Shown here in pieces: positions 15,301-27,700 of a stretch of DNA of 64,000 nt. The stretch's first letter is position 1. Each line of letters starts with the position of its first letter. Source of the DNA: Ifrita kowaldi (Eukaryota; Chordata; Aves; Passeriformes; Cinclosomatidae). Made by a program: the position numbers and the translations under genes. Under the pieces are notes generated by a model. It saw nothing but the letters and a program-made list of their open reading frames with translations. It had not been told where the DNA came from and made no database searches. The stretch covers positions 8,539 through 72,538 of the forward strand of contig VZRS01001737.1 of assembly GCA_013398055.1 (NCBI GenBank), written 5' to 3'.

Positions 15301-18300
15301 CTTTTAACACATCAAGTACCACAGCAGGCAGTGAGCACTCCGGCTCTTGCCCTGGGGAGAGCACAGCAGGGTACCATGCTCCAAGGGGAAAACTGTCACC
15401 TTCCTCATTGCAAATACATTTACTACAAATAGGAAAACCATGCAGAGCACTGGAATGGCTCAAAGCCTTTTGAAGGCGCAAACACACACACCTAGCAAAT
15501 CCAAAGGCCCAGTTCAGGAAGGCTGTGCAGATTCCCTGGCAGAGTTTCCTTCTCTGGACCACAGCTGCACAAAGCCTGGGTGCTGGCTGAAGGTGGCTTT
15601 AGGGTCTTTGGGAAGAGACAGGTACTTGCTGTGGCCATAGGGAAAGGGAGAGGTGCACATGCACGTATGTGTACATAATTTAAGGAACAAAAGGCTCTTC
15701 TAAGCAGTAATAAGAGAAGTGTGGCTGATGAAAACATGAATACATTTTTAAGAGATTTGGTAACACAAGGAGTAAACGTCTCAGCTCTGCAGTAGTGCTG
15801 AGGTGGAAGAGAAGGAAATAGAGAGCTCCCTTGAGGGCTTTATGGCCGTACCTGGGTCAAGACTGTTCTAGGGTTATCTGTGAATAGCTCATCCTGCATT
15901 GCTGCCAGTCATGGCAATGAGTTTCCCCTCTCTGCTGGGACTCTCTGAATCCCTTGGCATCTCATCTTTCACACACTCCACCCCAGCTCCTGCAACTTGC
16001 ACATACTCATCTCCTTCTTTGGAGCAGCCCCTCCAACACATCTGCAAGCCCCAGAAATCTCAGTGCACCTTTCTTCTATCCCTCCCATCAAGTTCTTCCA
16101 CTGCAATGCTGGAGGCAATACATTTTCCCTCAGCCAGTGATGCTGCTTTGAAGAAGCTGCAGCAGGGAGAGGAGTGAGAAGAGCTGCTCTCCACCATGTT
16201 CATACAGCCCTGCTGCATCATCACAGAGCTTGCATGTCACTTAAAGCCCCTCCAGCTGCAGCAAAACAACAGGCAGCCAAAGCCACATCCGTCTTCTTCT
16301 CTTCCTGGAAAAAGAGAGCCAACAGCCAACTAAAATGATACATAACATACCTGGGGCAGCACAGCCCAAAAGCCAAGCTCTCTCCAGCCCTCAGAACTCC
16401 TCCAGTGTCTTTATCTTTTTCAAGTGAAAGGTTCCCCTGATGCCAAAGATATCTTGAGCCAAGAAGCAAGGCATGCTATCTTAAAGTAAGAGAGCCAATA
16501 TTTTAAATGAACTTGCTGCCTTCCTGGGTGTTCAGCAGACACCAGGTAATTGGTGTAATCAGGAAACCTAGTATTGATGGGCACACAGTATTTCCAGAAA
16601 AATAAGCCCCTGTAACTGGGGAGACTTTCTTAGGAAAGCTCAGCCTTTCCCTTTCTTAGAAGCAGCCAGCCCAAAAATACAGGGTAAATCTAATGTATTC
16701 CTTAACAGCCCCTCATCTCACAGCAATTCCTGGCTATGGAGCCAACTTGCACTTGACTGCTGGAGGTTAACAGCCTCTCTCCTACTGAGCTCCTTTCCAG
16801 GCATGAGACATCCTGGCATACAGTCCCAAGGGATGCCCACAAGTTTTCCTTCCTGCCCAAACTCCTGCTGCTGTCACACGTCAGGTCAGGAGGATAAGTG
16901 ATCTTCAGGGAGGAGAAGCAATCTACAGCAGGAGCAGGACACAACAAACAGGGAGGCAAAGCAAGATGGGCAGCCACATTCTGCCAACAAGCCAGGGCAC
17001 ACCGACAGAACAGGGAGCAGAGAGCATGGGAATTTTCAAGGGAAGCACCAGAGCCTACAGTCTAAGCTCATGTCATCAGCTAGAGCAAGGAGGCACAGAG
17101 ACTAAAGCCATCAACATACAGAGCATTTCCTTCCTATTCCCACTCCACCTCAAATTCTCCTGGGCAGGAAAGAGGAGAACATCTTGTGGAGGAGCAGGGA
17201 GCAGGTAACACTAGTTCTAAACAAAGTGATAAGAGGACAGGACATACCTCACAAGTCCCAGTCCCTTCTTCCCCTTAATACCACCAATTATTTTATAAAA
17301 CTAAGGCCTGTCTCTGGTTCCTAGGATAAAGCACCTTGTGCTCAGTGTGGTTCACATTCCCACAGCAGATACGCAGCCCTAAGCATCCAACACAAACTCC
17401 AGGTGAATTTGGTGGGCTGGATACACTCATGCCTTCTTTTCCTACAGCACCTGGGGTTTTTTTGGACACAGGACTGCTCATGTAACTATAACATGTGTCA
17501 ACCTGTGATCCTTCAAAAGGTCCACATGCAATGCTCTAGACTGGGAATGAGTAACTGCTTCTTCTTTTTAAAACTGACACAGCAAACGAAGGATCTCCAA
17601 TATCAGAGCAATGGAAACAGAACAGAGGCAGAAATTCCCTCAGGCACCTGACTGTGGCTCAGCAGACTCCTTGTGCTCAGAATCAGGTGATTGGGATTCC
17701 TTGTGTTTTGGTTCTGAGCCCTGGCAGCAGTGAACACACTGCTCCCAAGCCAGGGATGCAAACAGATGTGCCCTCTGCAGAGGATTCCTCTGCTCAGCTC
17801 AGCAGCCTCAAGAGCTGCTCTATTTGCTTTATCTGGTCTAGCACAGCTTGGCTCCAGACTGTCCCCTGGCTTTCCTGAGGACAGCCCAGTCCCTAGAGAT
17901 ACTGAGCTCACCTGAAAGAGGTAACAAAGTGGAAGGACTCCCTGCGGACAGCCCCGAGGGATGGAGCCCGAGCGGGCGGTACTCACAGGCTGGCGTACAT
18001 CCGCTGCCCATTCTGCTGGTTCTGCAGGCGAGTTTTTGCCAGGTCAATGGGAAATACACAGGTGACTCCGATCAGCCCAGCTATCCCTCCATTGATCAGC
18101 TTGGCAGGTAAACTGTAAGGGGATAAGATAAACAGATGTCTTAGCACTGGGTAACATCATGGAAGGGAAAGAGGAAAGAGCTGAGCTCTTTTGCATGACC
18201 AGAGTTAACACATCGCTGTGAGACAAGGCTGTCCCCCCCCCCCAGCACAAAGGAAGCTTTTCTACAGAGCAAAGCTTGGTTCCTGCTGGATATATGGGGA

Positions 18301-21300
18301 GGCAGAGAAAGCAGCACATACCATCAGGACAAACCACTGATGAGTGGAGTGGAGCCAAACACCTAATCCACACATTGCTAAGAGCAGGAAAAAATCCTGT
18401 TGCCCAGGACCTGGGGATTTCTGTTGTCTAGAGGAGAAAAGACTGCGTGCTGGACCATCTACCACGTGGACAGCCTTTAGTCAGGGCCCGATGGCATCCG
18501 AGCCAGCAGTTACTGACAAATGCTGCCCTGCACCACAATCAGATCTGCAGCTAAAGAGAGGTTCGTGACACGTCAGCTGCTACCATCATGTGGGAACGGG
18601 CCCAGCAGAGCACCCAGCTGGCAGCCACGGAGCAGACGGCTGCAGCCACGGGAAACTGCTTCCAGACCCACTGCCCAGGGCCAGGGGAACTCACACAAAG
18701 CAGCAGCCTGGCAAAACCACCGGGCTGGCAGCCTGCACGGCCGCAGATGCGGAGACGTGAGCTCATACCTCTGGGGGAAATCAAAACCTGGCTCGCTGCA
18801 CGTGCTTCCATAACACAGGGCTTTTCCCACTCCCCTCTGTGTTCCCACAGACAATTCTCGCAAGTGGCACTGAGTAAAAGCCACATCAGCTAAACATGGG
18901 TTCCCAGCAAATTCAATTAAGAAATATGTCCTGCACTTACATGCTCAATAAACCACTGCACGCAGAGACAAAGAAAGCCTGTTTGAGTCAGCTCCCTCCA
19001 ATAAAGCACAGGATATGGCTCCCTGAACACAGGATGTGTCGGATATTAAACCGGTGGCTGACAGCAGTCCTAGATTGCAGCGGGGTGAGCCTGCAAGGGC
19101 TATCCTCCCACCGGGGGAACCGACACGCTGCCTTTCATGACAGTGACTTGCTGCTCTGGATGAGGGGACAGACTGCATGACCCTTTGAAGCAGCAGTGCT
19201 GAGGCTGGCCGAGGCATGGTGGGGTGAAGCCCTGCAAGCACCTTCCCCCCAACAGCACTCCAGAGCTCTCTGCATCAAGGGGCAATTGCAGAGAGGATCA
19301 ATAAGCAGCCATGCTTGAGGGAAAGGCAGGATATGGAGACCCAAGGTTTCAACTTGAAGGGTCCCTGAGGGAAGCAGACAAATGAGGGATGGAAAAAATA
19401 TAAAAGACTTTGTCCACAAGTGCTAAGCAGGATCTTGACACCTCAGGACTGACATACTGACAAACCTTGACACGATCCTTTCAGCCTCTGCTGTCCTGCA
19501 GCCAAAGCTCCTTCCTCCTCAACACCTGCACGATACAATACACATGCAGCCCCAGGGCTGGCACAGCTGGAAGAAGAGGTGCCAAGGACAGGCAGACAGA
19601 TCTGAGCTCAGCCTACAACTCCAAACTAGACAGTGCTTACTGAGATTAAATCAGCACAGTACTTTAGGAAGGCAGGCCCAAGTCAGTGCACAAGCTCAGT
19701 GCAGAGCCAGGCTTCCAGACCTCACCAGCTCCAGACTGTTGCCTCGGGGATCTTTGTGCCATAGACTGAGAACGGAATAGATTTGCCTGCAAACTCCTAC
19801 ACTCAACTTGTTCTCAGGACATGGGAAAATTTCAAACAGTATGTTTCACATCATGGTGCTCTCCTTATTTAACCCACAGTCACACTGAAGGAGGAAGTTA
19901 GAGATAAAAGCATGCAAAGATGGAGACACCATTGGGAAGGAAGGTGTTTGAAGACAGGAGATCACCTCAGCCTCCCCAAATTCAGCTCTGAAGTCACTGT
20001 TGGCAGGTCACAGACTGCGAGGCACAACCAGTGCCCCCTTCCAGCCTCAGCACTGTCATCACTTCTCTAAGTGTCCCTGAAACACCTCGGACAGGCAAAC
20101 ACTTGCATTTCTCAATCCGTTCCAACAGTGAAATCATCACAGGGCTTATATCAGGTGGGACTGAGACACAGACACAAAGATCCTTCCTGCTGCTACTGTA
20201 AGTGCAAGAGATTCCCCAGTTTCAGCACAGACCCCAGCAGTAAAGGGGAAGGGTCTGACATGCCTGGGTAAGCCAAAAATTTGAGGCTGCAGAGAGCCTC
20301 TCCCTCTGCCTGTGGGGGAGAAGCCCTTGCTCAATACCCCTATCACACCTGAATCTAACCATGCAGATTTCCCCATGCACACTGCAGGGGGAAACTAGTA
20401 TGGATGGACTATGGGGCAGTACCCAGCAAGACACCAAGATTAAGTTCTACATGCACTGCTGCAGAAATGCAGTGCCCTTGATCTCACCTTGCAGCAAGCC
20501 ACTGCTGTTGATTTTAGTCTTTTGCTATCAATCTTGTTCTACTAAGGGGTGACAGAAACAAATCTCCTTGGCTTGGCTGCCTGTGACCACTGCAGACATG
20601 TGGTCCCATCGACTGGAGAGATGACCAAAGCAGGAGAGGTGAGGGATTTGAGGCACAGAGAAGAACATGAGACAAAGGCCACTGCACCTGAATCAAAAGC
20701 TTTTTCCCCCATGACTGAGTCATCCCACTTCCCACGTCAGTGCTCTCTGCTCTCTCAAGGGGTAAGAATCCACTGTGCTTGGTCTCTCTGTCCTATTTAG
20801 CTTCTACACACCTACTGCCTCTCACTACCTACGTTTGCAGGGCTTAGTGAAATGGGGACAATGCAGGCTAGCATGCAAATAAAGCCATTTGCTCAGTTTA
20901 ATACAAGAAGAGATACAAAGGCATCCCAGTTCTCCTAGTGCTCCTCCTCAGCCCTTTTAACTAGTCCCTGTAGTCAGCAAGCTCCTGCTCACACCACCAA
21001 GAGCACACTGGAGGGGCCAGGGCGCCTCTTGTAGGACACGTCTCCTCTTGTAGGACACATCTTCTCTTCCTTCAAAATGCCAAGCTTCAAACAGTCACAG
21101 ATGCCTGGTCATTTTGCTTTGCTGAGGTTATTAGGAACACAGACCTACCAGGCTCCATGGAGGTGAATCTCAGCATGCCCTTCATGGGAGTGTTGGAAGA
21201 GTTCCAAGTGCTCTCCAAATTGGGTGGTGGATGATGGGCAAATCTAGGCACACAAATGCTCCACAGTGCTGTCTTCTTATCAGCACAGCTCAGGACTGTT

Positions 21301-22239
21301 TACATTTGCAGAAGACAGGCATACAGGAAGATATCCTAATCATGGCAAATGCTAAGAAGGGGAAGCCCTCTTGCCTGCAGCATTCAGGCACTGCCAAGTC
21401 CTGTCCCTCTGTAATCATGTTTTATTCATCCACTCACCCCACCTGTCCTGAACTGGTAATCTGGAAAAGTAGATGTTAGAAAAGCATCAAGAAAAACCCC
21501 ACAGGAATCCCACAGCATACAGGAGTCACTTAGCTGGGGCAACTTCACAAGCAGCAAAAAGTTAAACTCATGTGGAGGACTGTGCAGATCCACCTGACAC
21601 AGCTCTTAGGAAGCAAAGGGTAGAACTGTGTCTTTCCAGGAAATGCATCCCAGTTCATTTCCAGGGAAGACTCAAATCCAGCCTTTACCAGAACCAATGC
21701 TCTGAAGTTCCCACTGTGCACATAAGTGTCACTAATCATTGTTGGTACTTCATGTTCCTGCTATCACTCAAGCCTTCACTGTCTTTAAAGTAAGGGCACG
21801 ACGCTGCACAAGGCTACGTGGACTTTGTCACTACAAGTGCTGCATCCTTGGCTGGTCAAGGACCAGGCTTTGCTCCCTCGACGCCAGCAGCTGAAGTCAG
21901 CAGGTCAGGGTGACCTTTGAAAGAGGAAACAAAAAGGAACACACTCATGCAGGGTAGAAAGTAGAAGGTAGAAAGAAAAAGTGATGAGAAAAAAGAACTG
22001 AAGAAAGCAGAGATGTAACAACATGGCAGAGACAGAAAATAAGAGAAGGTTCAAAAAAAGCAGGTAAGAAAGGAGAAGAGAAAGAACCAGAATTGTTTAA
22101 GGCCGGAAGAGATAATCAGGTGATTTCCTCCAACCTCCTGGATCACAAATGGAAATAAGTTTGATAGACTTTAAAAGAAAAACCTAAAGCACAATTTAAA
22201 AGAAAAAAGTAAAAGTTACCTGATCTGTTTATCAGCCAT
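275..22239 (-). CDS. SLC25A22: SLC25A22, mitochondrial glutamate carrier 1 (GC1), N-terminal part, spliced
   Basis: The product is an inner-membrane carrier that brings L-glutamate with a proton into the mitochondrial matrix. Five minus-strand segments (22220-22239, 17987-18112, 14746-14801, 8996-9086, 275-393) join in phase to 412 bases, giving residues 1-137 plus one base. The human protein is about 323 residues, so roughly the first 42% is here. The start [16 protein letters not shown] fits SLC25A22 rather than its paralogue SLC25A18. The first carrier signature PIDLAKTRL lies near residues 28-36 and the second, PMEMLKIQL, near 123-131. The conserved [20 protein letters not shown] segment lies between them. 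These cover the first of three carrier repeats and the start of the second. No stop or frameshift is seen. The gene continues off the left edge. Family identity is recognised from memory, not from a search. Confidence 0.96.
394..8995 (-). other. SLC25A22: SLC25A22 intron, 8.6 kb
   Basis: The intron separates the codons for Asp97 and Lys99. I scanned it for carrier-like or other recognisable peptides, CR1 ends and RNA genes and found none. Open frames here are short and of low complexity and look like chance. Confidence 0.8.
8996..9086 (-). CDS. SLC25A22: SLC25A22 coding exon
   Basis: This is a 91-base exon with acceptor TTGCTCAG and donor GTGAGT. It encodes [20 protein letters not shown] and then FFRHHLSKD, which is transmembrane helix 2 and its exit in the glutamate-carrier subfamily. 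It ends two bases into Gly98. Both junction phases match the flanking exons. Confidence 0.95.
9087..14745 (-). other. SLC25A22: SLC25A22 intron, 5.7 kb
   Basis: The intron lies between the exon ending GMYR and the exon beginning AAVNL. It contains a run of 16 T at 14250-14265. No recognised gene or mobile element was seen. Confidence 0.8.
14250..14265. repeat. Poly-T run
   Basis: There are sixteen T in a row on the plus strand (poly-A on the gene strand) in an intron. No mobile element was recognised next to it. Confidence 0.9.
14746..14801 (-). CDS. SLC25A22: SLC25A22 coding exon
   Basis: This is a 56-base exon with acceptor GTTTGCAG and donor GTAAGT. It encodes [18 protein letters not shown], the matrix loop between helices 1 and 2 of the first carrier repeat with its EGxxxxYRG motif. 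It ends one base into Gly68, which the next exon completes. Confidence 0.95.
14802..17986 (-). other. SLC25A22: SLC25A22 intron, 3.2 kb
   Basis: The intron splits the codon for Leu49. I recognise no feature inside it. Confidence 0.8.
17987..18112 (-). CDS. SLC25A22: SLC25A22 coding exon, first carrier signature
   Basis: The 126-base exon has acceptor CCTTACAG and donor GTGAGT. It completes Ser7 and encodes [16 protein letters not shown], then the first mitochondrial-carrier signature [10 protein letters not shown]. The start of transmembrane helix 1 and the Px[DE]xx[KR] matrix-gate residues (P28, D30, K33) are visible. It ends two bases into Leu49. Confidence 0.96.
18233..18243. repeat. Poly-C run
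   Basis: There are eleven C in a row in the intron just upstream of the exon at 17987-18112. Confidence 0.9.
21025..21062. repeat. 19-bp tandem duplication
   Basis: CCTCTTGTAGGACACGTCT at 21025-21043 is followed directly by CCTCTTGTAGGACACATCT at 21044-21062, with one mismatch. It lies inside an SLC25A22 intron. Confidence 0.95.
21954..21974. repeat. 7-bp tandem repeat, three units, in a purine-rich tract
   Basis: GTAGAAA, GTAGAAG and GTAGAAA follow each other. They sit in a strongly purine-biased stretch of about 140 bases (21952-22090) on the plus strand, so the SLC25A22 transcript is pyrimidine-rich here. Confidence 0.9.
22085..22140 (-). repeat. Possible old CR1 terminus
   Basis: AGAATTGTTTAAGGCCGGAAGAG followed by a TCCAACC-like block resembles the reverse complement of a worn CR1 end. 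The match is short and imperfect. Confidence 0.3.
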
Positions 22240-22326
22240 TTAATTCAAACTTGATCTTGTTAAGAAATGAATCTGTTCCTTCAAACAGTTCTTTTTCAGT
22301 CACTTCTTTTCCACTTCAGTTTCTTC
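22220..22326 (-). CDS. SLC25A22: SLC25A22 exon with start codon and 5' UTR
   Basis: Read on the minus strand, an acceptor (TTTCCCAG) precedes base 22326 and a donor (GTAACT) follows base 22220. The ATG is at 22239-22237 and opens MADKQI, with two bases (AG) left to complete Ser7 in the next exon. The 87 bases before the ATG are 5' UTR. The ATG has G at +4 but T at -3, so its initiation context is only moderate. The next exon joins in the right phase, which fixes this as the start. Confidence 0.93.
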
Positions 22327-23774
22327 CTGGGAAAGGATGGAAAGACACCAAGAACACAAAGTTGAGACACTTATACTCTTCTTAAAGCTCAGGTGCTACT
22401 TGGCAGGCAGGCTGTCGGGTTAGGACAGCTGAGGCACAAGAGACTTAAGGGAGCACCTGATCTCCTCAAAGAGGAGACTGAGCACCAGAGGGAACCTTAT
22501 AAACGTATGTGTGTATATATAAATATACAAGGACATACGGAGGGAAGAGTTGCCAGGGTCATCAGGTTCTAGCAGCATGTGAGGAAGGGCAGCAGCCAGG
22601 CAGAGCGCAAGCTCTGCCCGACAGCAATATCTGTCACTTCTCTCAGACTTCAGAGAGCATTTCACACCACACCATGCAGATCCCCAACCCCCTGCAGGTC
22701 CATCCAGCCACCCCAAGACAGTCACGTGTCATGACAAGACTCTTTTAGCACTTCCCTCCAACACATACATGCTGTGTCTAAAGGACAGTCGTCAAAAAAC
22801 TGCTCTTCCACAGTTTACTATCCTTCCCCTATTTCTGAGCTTAAATAGACAGCCCATATTCAGTCTTGTGCCAACATTATCTTTTAAGCAATGCCTCTCT
22901 CTCCCCAAGCTACTGATGCCACTTGGCACTTTGGACCGCTCCTTTCAGCTCAGGGCCAGACTGCAGGAACCAGTTCTCTCTAAGGCTCCTAATTGTTGCT
23001 GTTTAATGAGAGCTGGTAGAAGTCACCACACAAAGAAATCTGGACACCAGAGAAAATTTCAGAAGCGGCCACAACTTTCAGCTTTGTGGAGATGTCTTCA
23101 TCTGCTCATCTCCAGCCTGGGAATGAGATACCCTATGCTTTACACAGTATTCAGCCACCTGCCTCCCTCTTCCCTTTCACCTGCCACCTGGATGCTGAGC
23201 CTGAAGCAAAGCAGGTACCTTTGCCCTTTGCCTCTGGAATGAAATTTGCTCCTTAATTGCAGATTTCCTAAGCCACACAGACTCTCACATCCAACAGGGT
23301 GGCTTATGGGCCGACACTTCTGCTCTGGAGATACCTCTGGGCCCCAGTTCATTCCTGAGAATAAAAGGTCCCTGAAAGTGTGAAGAAGTAGTGATGGTGC
23401 AAACAGGTATGGGAAGGAGTTCAGGTCCCCCTCCCATTATATCAAGTGCCAAGGATAGGACAGCATGAAACCGTTTGTACAGTTCCACTCTTGGACAACA
23501 CAAGACTGAAAGTGCCTTTTCTGCAGCCCCACATTGAACCAAAGCTGTCAGAGACCAGCACATGGAGCTCCCTAAGGAAAGGGACTCCTCTTCAAAACAC
23601 TGCACAAACCTCTCCCACTGCACTACGCTGCTATATCTTCTGTGACCCCTCTTCAGACAGTTTACCTGATCTCAACTGATCTGTGGCTGCAGACCTTGAA
23701 AAGCTCCAGATCAGCTAAGTCTGCACTGTCCAACTGAAAATCACTTACACCCTTCATTACATGTGCTTTCATAT

Positions 23775-23802
23775 GCATGTCCACAAGAGCATGTCCACAA
23801 GT
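23775..23802. repeat. 14-bp tandem duplication
   Basis: GCATGTCCACAAGA at 23775-23788 is repeated as GCATGTCCACAAGT at 23789-23802. It is intronic and no function is evident. Confidence 0.93.
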
Positions 23803-24671
23803 GCTTTAGGTTAATCTAATTTTCTACCAAATTAACCAGAATAAGACAAAAATATAAAAGTAGGAAGACCCGTTGCTGAAAGCCTGTGACCCTGCCATAA
23901 ACAAGCCGTGAATCATGAAAATTCACTTGAAAATGTCTACACCCTCAATAAACTTGTGTTTATTGAGACAGGTCTGACAAAACACATGCACCGAGTGGTC
24001 CTGATAGCCTGCTCCAAGCTCTGGCAAAACTCCCCCCTTGTTGCCTCTGGTGCATCCTTCCCTGCAGAGGGGCATTCAGGAGGACAGGCACCCATCACAA
24101 AGGACAACATCAAGAAAAGAGAGCAAGGCTATGTTTTCACACAATATTCACCACAGCTGGGTAGCCAAAAGAGTGAGAGACCAAGATGGAGATACAAATA
24201 CATCACAGGACTGTTTCTTACCTGCTGACACAAGTAGGTGATGGAGTCCCTGTGCACCAAGATGGACTTGGGACAGCTGAATTTAGTTTTCTCTTGCCTT
24301 TTTTTCTTTTGACTTTTGGCTTCAGCTCCCCACCTGCCCAGTTACTACCCAGCCCTCCCCAGCTGTCTGATCTAGCTGGAAAACTGCTCTGCTTCCCACC
24401 AGGGAACAGATACTCCTGCTGCAGCTGCACAGCGAGACAGGGTAAAAACAACCTTCCTGGCTTTAAAACTGGGCAAAGTTACAGGTTTCCTTGGTGCTGG
24501 CTGTACAGCCAGCAAATACCAGGACTAGTATCATCTCCCCTAACAAAAGCAACTCAACTCGCGGACGAGCAACAGGAAGCGAACAATGTGATCATTTTAC
24601 AGCAGACACCAGCACTTGGTAACTGTTTAAACAGCACCTGGCACAGCAGAGGCCTGAATGTCTGTGGCCAG

Positions 24672-24701
24672 GGGATTTTAATGAATTAAGGGATTTTAAT
24701 G
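24672..24701. repeat. Direct repeat GGGATTTTAATG, 18-bp period
   Basis: The 12-base unit occurs at 24672-24683 and again at 24690-24701 in intron 1 of SLC25A22. Confidence 0.93.
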
Positions 24702-24723
24702 CAATGAAGTGGAAAGCTTATTT

Positions 24724-24749
24724 GAGCTCTGTTTGTTTAAACAGAGCTC
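24724..24749. repeat. Perfect 11-bp inverted repeat with 4-base loop
   Basis: GAGCTCTGTTT (24724-24734) and AAACAGAGCTC (24739-24749) are exact reverse complements around GTTT. An exact 12-base palindrome, CTGTTTAAACAG, lies about 90 bases away at 24623-24634 and shares the GTTTAAAC core. Confidence 0.95.
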
Positions 24750-27700
24750 CAGCGAATGACCATTTGCAAAACAAACCCAAAGTCACCCCAAGCTCTATCT
24801 GACCACTTTGCTGTAATCTACAGAACTCCCAGAGGCCCTTAAAAGTGGGTGAATGATGAAGCCTCTAGTGGCCTGGCCAGGGAGTTTCTGGGGGGACCCA
24901 GACCCCAGTCGCTTCCAGGGCAGGAAAATAGCTGCTACCATTCTGCAGTCTAAGAGGGGGGAAAACAGGCTGGGAAGAGAATGCCAGGAATTTTATAGGA
25001 CATTTAAAAAACAAATCCACAACAACGTTATACATCTAACCTAGAAAGGAAAGAGATTAAGTAAAGACCTAAGTATATCTTCCCAGGAACACAGTGCTCT
25101 CAGGAACCAAAAACTGCACATAAAAGCAGGCAAGCATCTGCAGCCAAGCAGGGTGTAGCTCCAAGGCTTCCTGTGGGAGAAGTGTCAGGGAGCAGGATTT
25201 GCATCTTCCTAGGAAATCTCCCATCAGCACCTGCACTGGGCCAGCAGACAAGCCAGCAGCACCAAAAAGGTGCTGATGCCTCAGAAAGTCTTTGTATGGT
25301 CAAACTTCAGGACAATGGCACCGCTGGAACTGGGAACCTGCATGGTGAAAGGAGCTGAGGAGCTGGGATGAAACTGGTCAAAGGTGGCTAGGTGAAACAA
25401 GAGTCACCAGAGAGCAACCTGAAACCCAAAGAGGCTGAGCAGCCCTCATGGAAGAGGATCCTAAACTGAACATCCCATAATTAAGAGAGTGAGAACAGCA
25501 TGAGAGTATTTCCTTCCTAGAGTGCTGTTAACACAGCTAGGCATGGATTAATGCCCCATTACTTGCACACCAGGACATCCCTTTTACATTTATTAAAATG
25601 ATCAGGCAAATTAGTTTCAGAGTCACACGCACATCGAAGCAGTGCGAATGGCCCGGAGCTCCAGCTGACACACGTGAATGGCCCAGGAGCCTCCTCAATT
25701 CTGCCTTTCCTTTTTCTCACCTCCCAAAAGTCAGCTCCAGACCGTGACAGAGCAGCCACACCAGAAGTACCACAATGCAATCCTGGACAGCTCTGGATGT
25801 ATCTGGTCCTCACAGCCTAAGCCACTAGCAAAGTGGTGCTATTTTTCCCCCCTTGTCTTGCCACACATCTCCCACACAACTCAGACAGTGAGGCTTTCTC
25901 CAGGAAGGCCAACCTTTGTATCTGCTCTCCTCATCAGCCTGGGGTACGGGGCTGAACTCTCAACCTTCAGCGCTTGCCTTATCACCTGAAGGAAAAGTGC
26001 TTACCAGAGAATCACAGCCCAGCATGGGGCATTGAGGGGAGCACACAGAGCTCATCGTGCCTCATTAATGTGTCACTCCAGCAAGCTTGGATTGGAGATA
26101 CAGGCACCCAACATCTCCACAGGCCAAGACATCACAGGAGAAGAAACAGGTTAAACCCACCCACACCTCTCTGACCTTGCTCATTGAATTTAGTGCCACC
26201 ACACTGCCCTACAGATGTGGGTTGCCACCTCTACCCCCAGATGCCACTGCTCTACCCCCAGTCTGAGCCGAGTACAGCACCCCCCTTTCTCCTGCTCTTC
26301 CCCTGCCAGGCTGCCAGAGCCTGGCATCCTCCAAGCCAGCTGTGGGCTCCCAGTCCACCAGCTCCCCCAGTCCTGCCAGCAGCAACCTCCACCCCTCCCA
26401 CAGGCCAGCTCTTCACTTCTGCCCTCTGCCAGCACTCCCATTTCCAGATCCCCTCCCCAGCAGCCCCAGTGCAGCTGAGCACATCCTCTTGGGCTCAGAT
26501 TGCTGCACATGCTCATTTATCTGAGCACACACAGGCTGCCGGTTCGACAGAAGACCTTTAGCAAATGTCAGCTGGTGCTGTGGCCGAAGAAAACAAATCC
26601 GTCTTTTCCCTACACCCAAACACGTTCCCATCCCTGGTTTCATGCCAGCACAAATATTTGTGCCGAGCAGTCAGGCAGGAATGAGAGGGAACTGGGGGCC
26701 AGCACATGCTGGAGCTATCACTGAAAGCCAACTTCCAAACTACAACCTTGACTTAAGAATAAACAGCAGAAGGGGAAGTCACGCTCCCTTCTACATATTT
26801 CCATTTGTCTTGAGAGCAGACAAACTCAAAGCCCCAGTGAGAGAAGACGATGTCAAGAAACAGAGCTCAGAGGGTGAGCAGAGGAAGCAAAGCTGTGCCA
26901 GCATCCACTGTGTCAAGAGGACACAGCCACGCAACCATTCACAGTCAGGGATGGCAGCGGGAAGCAATCAGCAGCGAGTACCTGCTGGGAGAGGTAAAAC
27001 CCTCTGGGATCAGCACAACACTTTCCTTCACAGCACAAATGCATCTGAAGGGGTGGACAATGCCAAAGTTTGCTAATGACTGGAGCAAAGCTGTCATCAC
27101 AATAAGGTTTAAGGAGTGCAAAATGAAACTGCAAATATTTCCTGAGAGAAGCTGCTTTCTATATGCATGACAGGCACAAGTGCACAAGGGAGTTGGCACT
27201 AGGTAATGTCACCTGCGGAGAAGCTGTCAACTTGGCTCTCGCCTGCTCAGGACATTTTGGGACAGAGGGGTTGGAGAAAATCAGTGGCAGTTTAATCTTG
27301 CTTGCCTTTAGGCCTTTGAAAGCAGGGACTGCCATGAATTTCCTTGCAGGACCTGGCAAAGCATTAGTCCTCGAGAAAACAAAGCAGCTCTCAAACATGC
27401 TGGTGAATGCTCCCACCGTCACAGACTGTCACCTCTGCAGCTGCACAGGGGACAGCACAGCCCCTTCACACCATTCTGCCACCAGACAGAAGCCCCGGGG
27501 CTGCACACGCAAACTCACCTGCCTCGTGCTCAGCAGCCAGCTGTACCCGCACCACCCTGGGCTGTGAAAGCGCCAAGCCCAAGGCAGTCTTCCCCCCTTG
27601 CCCCAGGTGACAAAAGGCCAAAGTCCCAGCGGGGAGGTGCCATGCCAGCCGCCTGCACCATTGGCTGCCCACACTCTTGGGACAGGCTCAGTGGCACAGC

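Larger units (their letters stand above)
18113..22219 (-). other. SLC25A22: SLC25A22 intron, 4.1 kb
   Basis: This intron follows the start-codon exon and splits Ser7. It holds an 11-C run (18233-18243), a 19-bp tandem duplication (21025-21062), a purine-rich tract (about 21952-22090) and a doubtful CR1 relic next to the exon. No coding exon was found. Confidence 0.8.

Noticed and set aside
17987..18112. SLC25A18 (the second glutamate carrier) instead of SLC25A22
   Set aside because: The MADKQISLPAK start and the neighbouring PIDD1 gene fit SLC25A22.
24186..24689. 167-codon plus-strand frame in SLC25A22 intron 1
   Set aside because: Opposite strand to the gene, low-complexity Pro/Ser/Phe runs, no recognisable domain.
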